From: Flavobacteriales bacterium
Lineage (GTDB): Bacteria > Bacteroidota > Bacteroidia > Flavobacteriales_F > PHOS-HE28
Assembly: GCA_016718655.1 (NCBI GenBank)
Contig: JADKCV010000012.1
Coordinates: 47,805-111,804 of the forward strand
DNA length: 64,000 nucleotides
Direction: 5' to 3'
The notes under the pieces are model-generated. The model did not search any database and was not told the DNA's origin. It saw only the letters and a program-made list of their open reading frames with translations. Each line of letters begins with the position of its first letter. Position 1 is the first letter of the stretch. The position numbers and the translations under genes are program-made. This document shows, in pieces, positions 1-9,155 of this stretch.

Positions 1-2
1 TC

Positions 3-170
3 GCCCGATCACGCGAACATGCTCCCGGCAGCACCGGCCTTGGGTCAGCGATCTCGCGTGAGATCATGGAAGGCATGAGCGGACAACTCACGGCCGCGAA
101 CCGACCGGAAGGTGGTGCGGAGTTCGTGTTGCGGTTCAGGGCCTGTACGACTACTCCGAAACCGGTATGA
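3..170 (+). CDS. sensor histidine kinase, C-terminal fragment (5' end outside window)
   Basis: This is the end of a reading frame that enters from the left edge and stops with TGA at 168-170. The visible 55 residues contain the ATP-binding G2 box GSTGLGSAISREIMEGM, followed by a strand that ends EGGAEFVLRF. That is how the HATPase_c domain of two-component histidine kinases finishes. In most family members the serine in GLGSAIS is a leucine or a small residue. A short tail of about ten residues follows the last strand. The sensor and dimerisation domains are not in the window, so neither the stimulus nor the partner regulator can be named. The following 160 bases to the Feo operon show no gene. 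Confidence 0.72.
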   Translation, partial: ARSREHAPGSTGLGSAISREIMEGMSGQLTAANRPEGGAEFVLRFRACTTTPKPV

Positions 171-332
171 TCCAGCGTGCGGTCGAAGCGCCGTGATCGT
201 ATGGCAAGCTAGCGGCTATCCTTGCCTCGATGCACCCTAACGATCTATTGGAGGAATACTGCGCCACTCTTCGAAGGAAATGCACAGTAGCTAACGGCCC
301 AGCGTCCGTCCGACATCAACACGCCTACCCGA

Positions 333-497
333 TCAACCAGCACAGCCGCTGCAACCTGTACAACTCGAACAGCCCCGTGAGGTCAGCACCCCTTGCCCGG
401 TCGCAGTGAGGCCTTTTCCCGCCGGCCTTGGGCACCAGACCCACGCCAAATAAGCCATGGCGAGCAACACGATCACGATGGCGAGCAACGTCTGCAT
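333..497 (-). CDS. FeoB-associated Cys-rich membrane microprotein
   Basis: A 54-residue protein with one N-terminal membrane helix (residues 2-20), a short basic linker (CPRPAGKG) and a C-terminal cluster CSSCTGCSGC, that is Cys43, Cys46, Cys49 and Cys52 in CxxCxxCxxC spacing. Small proteins with one helix and a Cys-rich tail next to feoB are known as the FeoB-associated Cys-rich family and are thought to assist ferrous iron transport, perhaps in a FeoC-like role. The start codon shares one base with the feoB stop (TGATG), so translation is probably coupled and it is the third gene of the feoA-feoB operon. The spacing of cysteines would suit an Fe-S or metal site. That function is inferred, not shown. 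Confidence 0.8.
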   Translation of the reverse strand: MQTLLAIVIVLLAMAYLAWVWCPRPAGKGLTATGQGVLTSRGCSSCTGCSGCAG

Positions 498-2350
498 CAA
501 GAGGCGGTGAGCACAGTGGTGAGCTGGTAGGTGATGAAGGATGCAAGGTACGCCAGCGCGAAAAGGTATCCACCCATGATCCACATCTGTTTCCAGGAGC
601 CGGTCTCGCGTTTCACCACCGCGAAGGTGCTGAGGCACTGCGGGGCGAAGACCATCCACAGCAGCAGGGATAGCTTGGTGGCCAGCGGCCATTCGTTGGT
701 GATGCGTTCACGCAATTGCTCGTCCACTTCGCCTTCATCGCCCTGCATGGCATAGGCTGTCCCCAAGGCGCTCACCACCACTTCGCGTGCGGCCATGCCC
801 GGCACCAGGGCGAAGGAGATCTGTTCGTTGAAGCCGATGGGCGCGAAGACGTGATGCAACGCGTGGCCCAGCTCGCCCGCAAGGCTACGTTCCACCGGGG
901 CACCATCGGCCGTGCGGCGCGGTGAAGGGATGGTGTACAACGCCCACATCACGATGGTGATCGCGAGGATGATGGTACCCACCCGGCGCAGGAAGATCAT
1001 GGCGCGTTCCCACAGGCCGATCACCAAACTGCGCACGTCGGGCCATTGGTAGGCGGGCAGTTCCATCATCAAGGGCGATCGTGCATGGTCCTTGTCGGTG
1101 CTCTTGATGACCCAAGCCACGGTCATGGCCGCCACGATGCCCAGGATGTAGAGCCCCACCATCACCAACGCGGCGGATACGGCATCGTCCGGGAAGAGCG
1201 CGGCCACCAACAGGGTGTACACGGGGATGCGCGCCGAGCAGGCCATCAACGGGGCGATGAGGATGGTGGTGAGGCGGTCGCGCCAATGGCTGATGGTGCG
1301 TGTGGCCATGATGCCCGGAATGGCACATGCGAAGCTGGAGAGCAGCGGAATGAACGAGCGACCCGAGAGCCCAGCAGCGCTCATTGGCCGATCGAGCAGG
1401 AAGGCCGCACGGGGCAGGTAACCCGAGGATTCCAACGCCAGGATGAAGAGGAAGAGGATGAGGATCTGTGGCAGGAAGACGATGACGCCCCCCACTCCAC
1501 CGATGATACCTTCGACGAGGAGCCCGCGCAGGAGGCCTTCGTCCATGTGCGCCTCCACCAAGCCGGCGACCGCGCCGAAGCCTTCCTCGATGATGCCGCT
1601 GAGCACGGCGCCACCGGAGAACACGGCCATGAAGGTGAGGAAGAGCACCACCGCCAGCACCGCGAAGCCCCAGACCGGGTGCATCAGGAAACGGTCCATG
1701 CGATCGCTGGGATCCTTGTCGATGGCCGGCTCGGTGACCACGCTTTGGAAGATGCGCAGCACGTCGTGCTGGGTGGCAATGACCTGCTCGATGCCCGACT
1801 CGCGCCAGGTGGAAGGCCCAGTGCTGGGCAGGTTCTCATCCAGCAGCTCGCGGAGGGTGTCGGCGCCATGCGTATGCACGCTTACCGTCTCGGTCACGTA
1901 CAGGTTCAGCTCCCGCGCCAGGCGTGACGTGTCGATGTGGATGCCCAGCTGGCGGGCACGGTCCATCTTGTTCAGCGCCACCACCAGAGGCAGGCCCAGA
2001 CGCCGGGCCTCAAGCACCAGGCGAAGGTGCAGGCGGAGGTTGGTGGCATCGACCACGCAGACCAGCAGGTCGGGCAGTACTTCCTGGCTGTGTCCGGTGA
2101 TGACGTCTCGCGTCACGGCCTCATCGCCCGAGAGCGCGTTGAGGCTGTAAGCGCCGGGCAGGTCCAGGACGCTGACCTGTCGACCAGCAGTGGTGCGGAA
2201 CACGCCTTCCTTGCGCTCCACGGTGACGCCGGCGTAATTGGCCACCTTCTGCCTGCTGCCGGTGAGCAGGTTGAAGAGCGCCGTCTTGCCGCAGTTCGGA
2301 TTGCCCAACAGGGCGATGCGCAGGGGCTGCTTGGGAACGGGCGCTTCCAT
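497..2350 (-). CDS. feoB: ferrous iron transport protein B (GTPase-permease)
   Basis: FeoB imports Fe2+ across the inner membrane. The N-terminal G domain has G1 GNPNCGKT (16-23), G3 DLPG (63-66) and G4 NKMD (127-130). The C-terminal part is a polytopic permease with the two conserved gate segments SSFACAIPGIMATR and MACSARIPVYTLL, each carrying the family cysteine. At 617 residues it is at the short end for FeoB, with a short linker between the GTPase and membrane parts, but both halves are present. It starts directly after the feoA stop, with no intergenic bases, and runs into the Cys-rich microprotein, so the three genes form one operon. Confidence 0.96.
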   Translation of the reverse strand: MEAPVPKQPLRIALLGNPNCGKTALFNLLTGSRQKVANYAGVTVERKEGVFRTTAGRQVSVLDLPGAYSLNALSGDEAVTRDVITGHSQEVLPDLLVCVVDATNLRLHLRLVLEARRLGLPLVVALNKMDRARQLGIHIDTSRLARELNLYVTETVSVHTHGADTLRELLDENLPSTGPSTWRESGIEQVIATQHDVLRIFQSVVTEPAIDKDPSDRMDRFLMHPVWGFAVLAVVLFLTFMAVFSGGAVLSGIIEEGFGAVAGLVEAHMDEGLLRGLLVEGIIGGVGGVIVFLPQILILFLFILALESSGYLPRAAFLLDRPMSAAGLSGRSFIPLLSSFACAIPGIMATRTISHWRDRLTTILIAPLMACSARIPVYTLLVAALFPDDAVSAALVMVGLYILGIVAAMTVAWVIKSTDKDHARSPLMMELPAYQWPDVRSLVIGLWERAMIFLRRVGTIILAITIVMWALYTIPSPRRTADGAPVERSLAGELGHALHHVFAPIGFNEQISFALVPGMAAREVVVSALGTAYAMQGDEGEVDEQLRERITNEWPLATKLSLLLWMVFAPQCLSTFAVVKRETGSWKQMWIMGGYLFALAYLASFITYQLTTVLTAS

Positions 2351-2620
2351 CTATTCGGCAGGGATCACCCGGATGAATGCGGCTTCATGGCGGCGCAGGG
2401 CGAAGGTGGTGTGGCCTACACGCACGGCCAGCGGTTCCCGGACCGTCCTGCCCTCCCGTACCACACGCACTCGCTCACCGGGCACAAAACCCAGTTCCAG
2501 CAGGCGTAGCACCAGCCCGCGGTCGGTGGCGTCCGTGGGCACGGTCACATCGCTCACCGTGGCCCATTGGTCCTCCGGTAACCTGTCCAGACCGATCGCA
2601 CCCATGTTCTCCTGCTCCAT
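2351..2620 (-). CDS. feoA: ferrous iron transport protein A (SH3-like)
   Basis: A small cytosolic SH3-like partner of FeoB. Typical FeoA features are LLELGFVPGERVRVV in the middle and a C-terminal strand block (LAVRVGHTTFALRRHEA) that ends the beta barrel. The start at 2620 (MEQENMGAIGLDRLP) is preferred over the upstream ATG at 2665. A near-consensus Bacteroidota -7 box (CATATTTG) lies 8 bases before it, and the extra 15 residues look non-native. An ATG at 2605 is also possible. First gene of the Feo operon, abutting feoB. Confidence 0.9.
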   Translation of the reverse strand: MEQENMGAIGLDRLPEDQWATVSDVTVPTDATDRGLVLRLLELGFVPGERVRVVREGRTVREPLAVRVGHTTFALRRHEAAFIRVIPAE

Positions 2621-2628
2621 GCGAGCGG

Positions 2629-2636
2629 CAAATATG
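2629..2636 (-). promoter_or_regulatory. probable -7 promoter box of the feo operon
   Basis: On the minus strand this reads CATATTTG, one mismatch from the Bacteroidota consensus TAnnTTTG, 8 bases upstream of the chosen feoA ATG. This geometry recurs at other genes in the window and implies a very short leader. No clear -33 TTG or Fur-type palindrome was recognised. Confidence 0.4.
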
Positions 2637-2739
2637 CGGCCCAGCCGGATATCGGAGCATACCACGATCGAGGTATTGAACGGGGAAGTACGAACATCGA
2701 GGCGGTGCGTTCTTCGACAAGGCTACCCGCTCGACACCC

Positions 2740-4185
2740 TCAGTCCTTCAACACGCGGACCGCGGTGGACAGGCCTTCACCATCCACCAATTCCACCACG
2801 AGCAAACCAGGGGGGAAGTGAGCTATTTCCAACCCCGTACCGCTCCAGGTCCCTTCGGCCATAAGGGCACCGGAGACCGAACGAATGCGCCACCGGGAGA
2901 TGCGATGACCCTGCCAGGTGAACTGCACATGGTGGGTGGCCGGTTGAGGAAAGGCGCTCACGAGTGCGTATGGTGTAGGCACTTGATGCGTTACGGATGC
3001 GACAATATCCTGGCCCAACCGCAGTGTGGAACCGCCTGTGACGTAAACGACCTGATCATTGCCCAGTGCGAAGGCCTGAGAAGCTCCAGTGCCAGCGGTG
3101 ATGGCCCACGCAGACGTACCATCGGCATCGACCTTGCAGATGCCCATGGCGAAGAGCACCCCCGCGCACAGGTAGGCGTTGTTGTCCGCGTCCAACATCA
3201 TCTGCGCATGCAGTAGGAAGTTGTCCGGCCCGTCGGCATTGGTATTATTCCAGAGCAACGCCCCATCAGCATCGACCTTCACGAAAGCGGCACCGCCCGA
3301 TCCGGCAGGTGGGAAACCACACAGGACAGGCGCATGGTCGCTTCCCACTTCCACCCGGAAGGCGGTGATGGAATAGCTGTTCTCCCACACCGTAGCTCCG
3401 GTCGTCGACACCTTGCGCAATACCGCGGTCGAAGCACTCTGTGAAGTGGTATGGACGAGGTAGGTGTTACCGAACACATCACCTGCCAGATCGCCCACCG
3501 TGGTACTTGCAACCCCGCCAATGCTCCATATCGTGTTGCCTTCCCGATCCAAGCGTGTATATCCGTTGAGGTTGCCGGTGACCGAACGGTGGGCGATGAC
3601 CAGTGCACTGTCGGGCGTGAACTTGATCGTGACAGGCCCACCGATACCCTGGTCGTACCATGCCCATAGTGTGGCCCCATCCGGATCGAACTTGCGCACG
3701 GTGGTCACCTGCCCGTTCGGTCCGGTGCCGATGCCAAGCACATAGGTATTCCCAGCGCCGTCGACCAAACACTTCCGCGTGGACGATCCGTCGAAGTCGC
3801 TCCCGTATTCCTGCCTCCAGAGCAGTGCTCCATCCGGATCGAACTTCATCAACAGGCTATTGGCATTCACCGGGCTGCTGAACCCGCTCATGACCGTACC
3901 GCTCACCAAGGCGTTGCCTTGCGGGTCCGTCGCCACCCAGGTCGCGCGATCGAAGCGTGTGGTATTGGTCTGGTCGTAGTGTGCGTCCCAGATCAGGTCC
4001 CCTTGCATATCCCGTTTGGTCAAGGTGATATCGCCGCCCAGGTTGCTGTCGTAGTTGATGGTGAAGACGTTGTCATCCTGGTCGAGTGCCAGCGCGAGAC
4101 CACCTGCTTCGACCCAGTCCACGGCGACTTGAGCGTGAAGTGATGAGAGCAACAGGAACGAAGCAGCGAGGGAATGTGTGCGCAT
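2740..4185 (-). CDS. secreted beta-propeller-like repeat protein with T9SS sorting domain
   Basis: A 481-residue secreted protein. It has an N-terminal signal peptide (MRTHSLAASFLLLSSLHAQ) and then repeated blocks built around phrases such as LLMKFDPDGALLWRQEYG, TVRKFDPDGATLWAW and FVKVDADGALLWNN. These resemble the SBBP-type blade repeats found in Bacteroidota surface proteins. The last about 75 residues (from YALVSAFPQPATHHVQF to the end) fit a type A sorting domain, so export is probably through the T9SS with surface attachment or release. The ATG at 4185 was chosen because it begins the signal peptide. An upstream in-frame ATG at 4209 would add eight charged residues. No enzymatic motif was seen. 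About 280 bases upstream hold no gene. Confidence 0.82.
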   Translation of the reverse strand: MRTHSLAASFLLLSSLHAQVAVDWVEAGGLALALDQDDNVFTINYDSNLGGDITLTKRDMQGDLIWDAHYDQTNTTRFDRATWVATDPQGNALVSGTVMSGFSSPVNANSLLMKFDPDGALLWRQEYGSDFDGSSTRKCLVDGAGNTYVLGIGTGPNGQVTTVRKFDPDGATLWAWYDQGIGGPVTIKFTPDSALVIAHRSVTGNLNGYTRLDREGNTIWSIGGVASTTVGDLAGDVFGNTYLVHTTSQSASTAVLRKVSTTGATVWENSYSITAFRVEVGSDHAPVLCGFPPAGSGGAAFVKVDADGALLWNNTNADGPDNFLLHAQMMLDADNNAYLCAGVLFAMGICKVDADGTSAWAITAGTGASQAFALGNDQVVYVTGGSTLRLGQDIVASVTHQVPTPYALVSAFPQPATHHVQFTWQGHRISRWRIRSVSGALMAEGTWSGTGLEIAHFPPGLLVVELVDGEGLSTAVRVLKD

Positions 4186-4466
4186 GGGGATGGAGGATCG
4201 ATCACGCACAAAGCTGCTTGAATGGCGGATGAAAGTGGGTGATGGTGATCAGTATACCGGACCATCCGGCCGATGGATGCGACCAGGCCGGAAGAAAGGT
4301 GGATGGAACGGACGCCCCGAAAGTCTTCTGTGGATGTCCCGAACAGAACTACATGGCCCGGGGATCACTGAACGGACTCCCTCCTAGCCCAACCTCGGGG
4401 CAGTGGATGGGACGGGGTCACTGATCGGACGGCCGACTACGATACGGCGCTGGATCCCGTGATCCT

Positions 4467-5558
4467 TCACTTGCACTCGCCACGTTCGACCACACGCACC
4501 CCTGCGCGCCATGCCGCGCACAAATTGGAATAGGTTCGCCCATCGCAGCCACAGCAAGGATCGTATTCGAGGGTGCAAGGTCCGTCGCTCACCAATGCCG
4601 GGTCGGGACAGGGGTTTGGAACGGTGCGGAGGATACGAACCAGCGTATCGTTGAAGGCCTCGGGCACTTCAATATTGGCCACGTGTCCGGCATCGGGGAA
4701 GATGATGTGTCGTTCGGCGGGAATGCCGTTGATCCGTACGATCCCCTCGCCCACGAACGGCGGGATCAGGCCGTCCTTGGCACCCCAGAACACATACGTG
4801 GGCATGGTCCACATGTAGCGCTTGGTAGCGTACTGCGCATCGCGTTGCACGAGGTCCTTCAGCAGCCCTTGGTAGACGGGTTGGCGTGCCGCACCCGCCT
4901 TTCCCATTTGGCGCAATGCGAAGCGCGGGATCCTTCGAGGCTTGGCAAGCACCGCATTGATGTTGCGCAGCCGCTCCTCCGGCGTATCGGTGGCGAAGAA
5001 GTCCAGGATGTCCTTGGCGCCGATCACGCGGGCCACACTGTCCGCGATGGCCTTGGTGTACGTGTTGGCCGGTCCGTCATAGATCACCAACAGCGCGGTG
5101 CGCTCGGGATGTTGCTCGGCGAAGTTGGCCGCGATGGCCCCACCGTAGGAATTGCCCACCACAGCCAGGGGACCCTTGATCCCCAAGCTGTCCACCAACC
5201 CATACAGGTGATGCACCTGCTCATCCACGCTGTTGCCGTTCCACGTATCCGTGCTCTTTCCGTGGCCGATCAGATCGGGTACGACCAGGTCATGGGACTT
5301 GGCCAAGGCCTTGAGGTTACCCGCATACTGCGCACAACTGCCGGTGACGCCATGCACCAACATCAGCCACGGTTTCCCGGTGGGGGTGCTTGCCCAGACG
5401 TGCCTGGGGCCTTCCGGAGTGATGAAGGTGTGCTCCTGTAGGCCGTTCTTTCGGAATCCACGATCGGCCTTGCGTTCCATCATGTGGACCACATTGCATG
5501 AGGTGGCGGCAAGTGCGATCGATACGATCGGGAGAAGTCGTTTTACCGATGTGCGCAT
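4467..5558 (-). CDS. alpha/beta-hydrolase lipoprotein with C-terminal Kazal-like domain
   Basis: A 363-residue lipoprotein: the N-terminal segment ends in the lipobox AATSC (Cys21). The hydrolase core shows LVHGVTGS (oxyanion region), the nucleophile elbow GNSYGG with Ser137, Asp262 in WGAKDGLIP and His292 in DAGHVANIE, so the catalytic triad is complete. After the fold ends (about residue 315) comes a Cys-rich tail, PCTLEYDPCCGCDGRTYSN onward, with the arrangement of Kazal-type inhibitor domains (C...YDPxCGCDGxTYxNxC...AGV...GEC). The pairing of a periplasmic or surface esterase-like enzyme with a Kazal-like module is unusual. Substrate unknown. The start at 5558 gives a clean lipoprotein signal; the ATG at 5585 is less likely. 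It is divergent from the next gene. Confidence 0.85.
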   Translation of the reverse strand: MRTSVKRLLPIVSIALAATSCNVVHMMERKADRGFRKNGLQEHTFITPEGPRHVWASTPTGKPWLMLVHGVTGSCAQYAGNLKALAKSHDLVVPDLIGHGKSTDTWNGNSVDEQVHHLYGLVDSLGIKGPLAVVGNSYGGAIAANFAEQHPERTALLVIYDGPANTYTKAIADSVARVIGAKDILDFFATDTPEERLRNINAVLAKPRRIPRFALRQMGKAGAARQPVYQGLLKDLVQRDAQYATKRYMWTMPTYVFWGAKDGLIPPFVGEGIVRINGIPAERHIIFPDAGHVANIEVPEAFNDTLVRILRTVPNPCPDPALVSDGPCTLEYDPCCGCDGRTYSNLCAAWRAGVRVVERGECK

Positions 5559-5667
5559 GATACAAAGGTGCTGCCTGGAGACCACATGTACACCTGTCCG
5601 GGATCACGACCATCTTTGCGCAGGCAGCGCTCAGGACCGGAACACTGTCTACCTGAAAAGTGCATCC

Positions 5668-6543
5668 ATGAAACACACTACCCTGCTACTGTTGTTCTTG
5701 CCTGTTGCTCTGGCCCACGGGCAGGACTTCCCAATGCCCACAACCGACGCGCGTTGGGTGTGTACCCTCTACGGCGTGGAACCGATCCCACCACCGGTCA
5801 CCTATACCCTATGGCAGGCGAACAATTATTGCGCGAATGGCCAGGATACGACGATCAACTCCACCTCCTACACCAAATTGGAACATTGTTCAGGAGGTTA
5901 CAAGGGGGCATTCCGCAACGATGCCGGACGGGTATACTATGTGCCCGGTGATTCGTTGCAGGAATTCCTGCTCTATGACTTCACGTTGAGCGATGGAGAG
6001 ACCGCGACGGATGTCTACTTCGAACCTGCCTGGAGCGGGGAAGGGTGGCTTGCGGATGTGACCGTATCGAACACTTCGATCAGCACCGAATACGAAGGGC
6101 GCAAGGTTCTTTACCTGCAGGCTGGTGGCACATGGATCGAAGGTATCGGTGCCCAATGGGGCCTCCTCAGCGAACCGTGGGTCAACGTATCCAACTATGA
6201 ACTGCGACTGGAGTGCATGAGCCATGCCGATACTTTGCGTTACCCGGTGGTGGTACCCGGTGCCGGGGCGTGCGAACTGATCATGGGGGTTGCCGATCCG
6301 GAGTCCTCCACCTTGGGGCTCCATCCCAATCCGACGGATGGTTTGGTGACGATCAGCGGTCTTCCTCAGCAAGGTCCGATGTCGATCACGGTGTTCGGCG
6401 TGGATGGACGTTCGGTGCGGACTGAAGGCTTCACCGCTTCCAACCTCGTACAGGTGGACCTGAGCGCGCTCCCCAGCGGGGTCTATGTGATCGAGGCCAT
6501 CATCGCCGAGCAACGGATCCGCGGAACGGTGGTACGGCAATAA
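5668..6543 (+). CDS. secreted protein with T9SS sorting domain, unknown function
   Basis: A 291-residue protein with a signal peptide (MKHTTLLLLFLPVALAHGQ) and a type A T9SS C-terminal domain that begins LGLHPNPTDGLVTISG and ends IRGTVVRQ. The region between (about 180 residues) is rich in aromatic and acidic residues, contains several cysteines, and matches no family I recognise. Phrases such as YVPGDSLQEFLLYDFTLSDGE recur in other Bacteroidota T9SS proteins of unknown role. The ATG at 5668 starts the signal peptide. The frame is open for more than 400 bases upstream but that part is non-coding in character and overlaps the divergent hydrolase gene. Confidence 0.82.
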   Translation: MKHTTLLLLFLPVALAHGQDFPMPTTDARWVCTLYGVEPIPPPVTYTLWQANNYCANGQDTTINSTSYTKLEHCSGGYKGAFRNDAGRVYYVPGDSLQEFLLYDFTLSDGETATDVYFEPAWSGEGWLADVTVSNTSISTEYEGRKVLYLQAGGTWIEGIGAQWGLLSEPWVNVSNYELRLECMSHADTLRYPVVVPGAGACELIMGVADPESSTLGLHPNPTDGLVTISGLPQQGPMSITVFGVDGRSVRTEGFTASNLVQVDLSALPSGVYVIEAIIAEQRIRGTVVRQ

Positions 6544-6553
6544 GGTCTTCGGC

Positions 6554-6607
6554 CACGAATGCACAGGGACCCAAGGACCTCCGTCCTTGGGTCCCTGTGC
6601 ATTCGTG
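6554..6607. terminator. 25-bp perfect inverted repeat, probable bidirectional terminator
   Basis: Arms 6554-6578 and 6583-6607 are perfect reverse complements with a 4-base loop (CTCC). The hairpin lies between two convergent genes, 10 bases after one stop and 17 before the other, which is where a shared terminator would sit. There is no U-tract, so Rho-type or structure-only termination is inferred. Confidence 0.65.
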
Positions 6608-6624
6608 CATTCCAAGCGCTGCCC

Positions 6625-8952
6625 TCAGAGCACGATCAACTTCCCGTGATGCACCACCGTTCCAGCGCGCTCGACCGTATAGCTGTATGAGCCGCTATGT
6701 TCGATCTCCAACGCCAAGGAGACCGTCCCACCGACCAATCGTGCGCGTTCCACGACCCGGGAAGCCACATCGCGAATGATCAACCAATGCTCGCCTCCCT
6801 GTTCAAGCATTCCTTGGAACCGGACCTGGCCAGCGGTCGGATTGGGGTAGCAGATGAACGCAGCCCGTGGACCGTGTTCGGCTACCGATACCCCATTGCA
6901 CAAGCCTGGCAGGTTCACATCCAACCAGGCTAGTCGCGTGGCGATCCATTGCTTGAGCACCTCCAAGTCCTCGGCGTAAGTGGCACCGAACGGTCCGGCC
7001 TCTGGAGTGGGCCCGCTCACACCCAGGATCGGCCACTTCTGGAAGTGTCTTGATTGTGCGTTCTGTACCAAGGCCCCCACGCTGTCGATGTAGGCATTGA
7101 TGGAAGCTTCGCTCAATGCGTTCATCCGTTGGAATTCATAGGTGCAACGCAACTCGGATGAAAAGGTGCTGTCCTGCAACAGCCTGATGTACCAACCGGT
7201 GGAATTGTTGTCGGTAGGACAATCGTTGATGCGATGCGCCCAGCCTGCTCCATTCGGGCCGTGGATGACCTCACACTCCTGGATCTCCTTCCAGGCCCAA
7301 TCGAAGTCCCACACCGGGCCTGCCTTCAGCTTGCCGCCGTTGCTGTTCTTGTCCTTGTGGAAGTACACACTCTTCTTGAAGCCGTCGTTGCTGCGCGCCA
7401 CTTCGTTCACCAGGAAGTAGGTGATGAAGGATGGGACATCCAAGTACTGCCGATAACCCAGGTCCGGGTCGGCGAAGACATCGCTGTACAACGCCGTCTC
7501 CAGCGAATCCACAAAGGCAGCGATATAGATCCGTTGTTCCGGAACGATGGCGTCCACCTCAGGATACTTGAATAGGAAGTGCACATCCAGGTCCGGATGA
7601 TCGATGGGTGAGAAATTGGACTGGAAGCTGTCGTTGGGGCCGCGCAGGTTCTGTTCCAGGATGTATCCCCCCGTGAGGTCATCGCCCACGATCTCGTCCG
7701 AGTTCAAGGAGGCGATGGCCACTCGCGCATTGTCCCGCTTGATGCTTTCCGAGAACGTGTAGATGCCCCGATAGACACTGTCCACCAGGACCTCGCACAA
7801 GCGGGTGCGTGTCGCATACTGGCCCATCCGTCGTGATAACTCGAAAGCCAAGGCGTTCCGTACCAATGACCGGTCGTTGTAGTTGGAGAGCAGCACCCAG
7901 TCGTTCTCAGGAGGAAGACCCAACAAAGGCACGTTGTTGTTATCGCCAAGCTCCGTGCGCGTTTCCACATTGAACGGGCGCTGTGGGTAGCCTGCGGAGG
8001 TGGCGCCCCGGATACCGATGCCCACCGGGCCGCTGTATTCATTGGAAGGGCCCGAAACGAAGGTGAGGTTGCCCTGACCGGCATACTTCAACTCCATGCG
8101 CGCGGTGATGCGGCCGTCGAAGGGGATGTCCTGGTCCAAGGTATTGATGAGCACGATGGGCAGTTCGGAGCTCTCCAACTGAACGGTGCCTGGGTCACTC
8201 ACACAGAGTTCGAACACCCCGCTCCCACCACCATAGCCGAACACTTGGATCATGAGCAGATCACCCGGTGGAAGTTCCTGGGCCAGGATGCGCGAGTAGT
8301 ACCCTTCCCCCGAATCGTCGTCGCAACCGCGAAGCGTGAGCGAGAAACAGTCAGGGCCCGTCCACAGCGCGATACCCGTGTCGTTGAGGCCGCCCGCTTC
8401 CAAGGTGCTGATGATGATGTTGCCGGAAGGAGGAACGGTCATCCCGAACCAGAGGTCACCACCCGCGTAGTTGGCGCACCCCGGACCGATACTCGAGCCC
8501 AGCACAGCCGTATTGTCCACCAGGATGCAGTCCGCCGTATCGATAGGCAATGCTGCGCAAGGCACCGTCCCCGGGTCGACGGTCGCCGCGCAGTCCACCG
8601 CCCCGGACCACACCTCATCAACTTCGGGCGAAGGGCCATCCGCGAACAAGACATTACCGGCCGGACCAAATAACTGGTAGGTGTTCTCCTCCTCCCAATC
8701 GGCCGCCGTGTAGATCAGCAGCAGCTCCTCCCCGGTGCAGGCCTCGAAGGTGACAGCAGACCCACTGCCCGCTGCGGAATAGGTGCCCAGCAACACGCCG
8801 TTCGAACGCACTTGTAACGTTCCACCGTTCCAACCATCGCCATAACTATCCTGCATCACCAAGGTATGATCACAGCATTGCGACCAAGCCGGTTGTCCGA
8901 TGACGAACAGCAGCAACACGACCAGCCAAGCACACCCTCCGCGTAGCATCAT
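6625..8952 (-). CDS. CotH-kinase-family secreted protein with T9SS sorting domain
   Basis: A 775-residue secreted protein. After the signal peptide (ending QPAWSQ) comes a Cys-containing jelly-roll-like region (LVMQDSYGDGWNGGTLQV), a second domain ending in an FELCVSDPG-like strand, and then a long CotH-type domain over roughly residues 275-640 (for example GIGIRGATSAGYPQRPFNVE, VYRGIYTFSESIKRDN, KAGPVWDFDWAWKE). CotH proteins have a protein-kinase-like fold and were first described in spore coats. In Bacteroidota they occur as secreted proteins of unclear substrate. The C-terminal 80 residues (FICYPNPTAGQVRFQG onward) are a T9SS sorting domain. The two adjacent ATGs at 8952 and 8949 both start the signal peptide. 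Confidence 0.88.
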   Translation of the reverse strand: MMLRGGCAWLVVLLLFVIGQPAWSQCCDHTLVMQDSYGDGWNGGTLQVRSNGVLLGTYSAAGSGSAVTFEACTGEELLLIYTAADWEEENTYQLFGPAGNVLFADGPSPEVDEVWSGAVDCAATVDPGTVPCAALPIDTADCILVDNTAVLGSSIGPGCANYAGGDLWFGMTVPPSGNIIISTLEAGGLNDTGIALWTGPDCFSLTLRGCDDDSGEGYYSRILAQELPPGDLLMIQVFGYGGGSGVFELCVSDPGTVQLESSELPIVLINTLDQDIPFDGRITARMELKYAGQGNLTFVSGPSNEYSGPVGIGIRGATSAGYPQRPFNVETRTELGDNNNVPLLGLPPENDWVLLSNYNDRSLVRNALAFELSRRMGQYATRTRLCEVLVDSVYRGIYTFSESIKRDNARVAIASLNSDEIVGDDLTGGYILEQNLRGPNDSFQSNFSPIDHPDLDVHFLFKYPEVDAIVPEQRIYIAAFVDSLETALYSDVFADPDLGYRQYLDVPSFITYFLVNEVARSNDGFKKSVYFHKDKNSNGGKLKAGPVWDFDWAWKEIQECEVIHGPNGAGWAHRINDCPTDNNSTGWYIRLLQDSTFSSELRCTYEFQRMNALSEASINAYIDSVGALVQNAQSRHFQKWPILGVSGPTPEAGPFGATYAEDLEVLKQWIATRLAWLDVNLPGLCNGVSVAEHGPRAAFICYPNPTAGQVRFQGMLEQGGEHWLIIRDVASRVVERARLVGGTVSLALEIEHSGSYSYTVERAGTVVHHGKLIVL

Positions 8953-9155
8953 CACAGTAGCATCTGCTAGGCCTTCAAGGGGACATTCCCTTATGCCAGC
9001 GGGTGCGGCAAGCAAGTTAACACTGTCTTAACATGAGCTTTCGCGCTGCGGCACGGGATACCGACGCCTCACTGTGAACTCGGTCCCCCGTTCGGGCATC
9101 CACGATCTCGTTCCACGACTTGTGGCGAACTTCGCGCTCCAACGGATCGGAGCAC

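Noticed and set aside
1046..1927. Plus-strand frame of 293 codons opposite feoB
   Set aside because: feoB is complete with GTPase and gate motifs. This is an antisense shadow rich in His, Glu and Asp.
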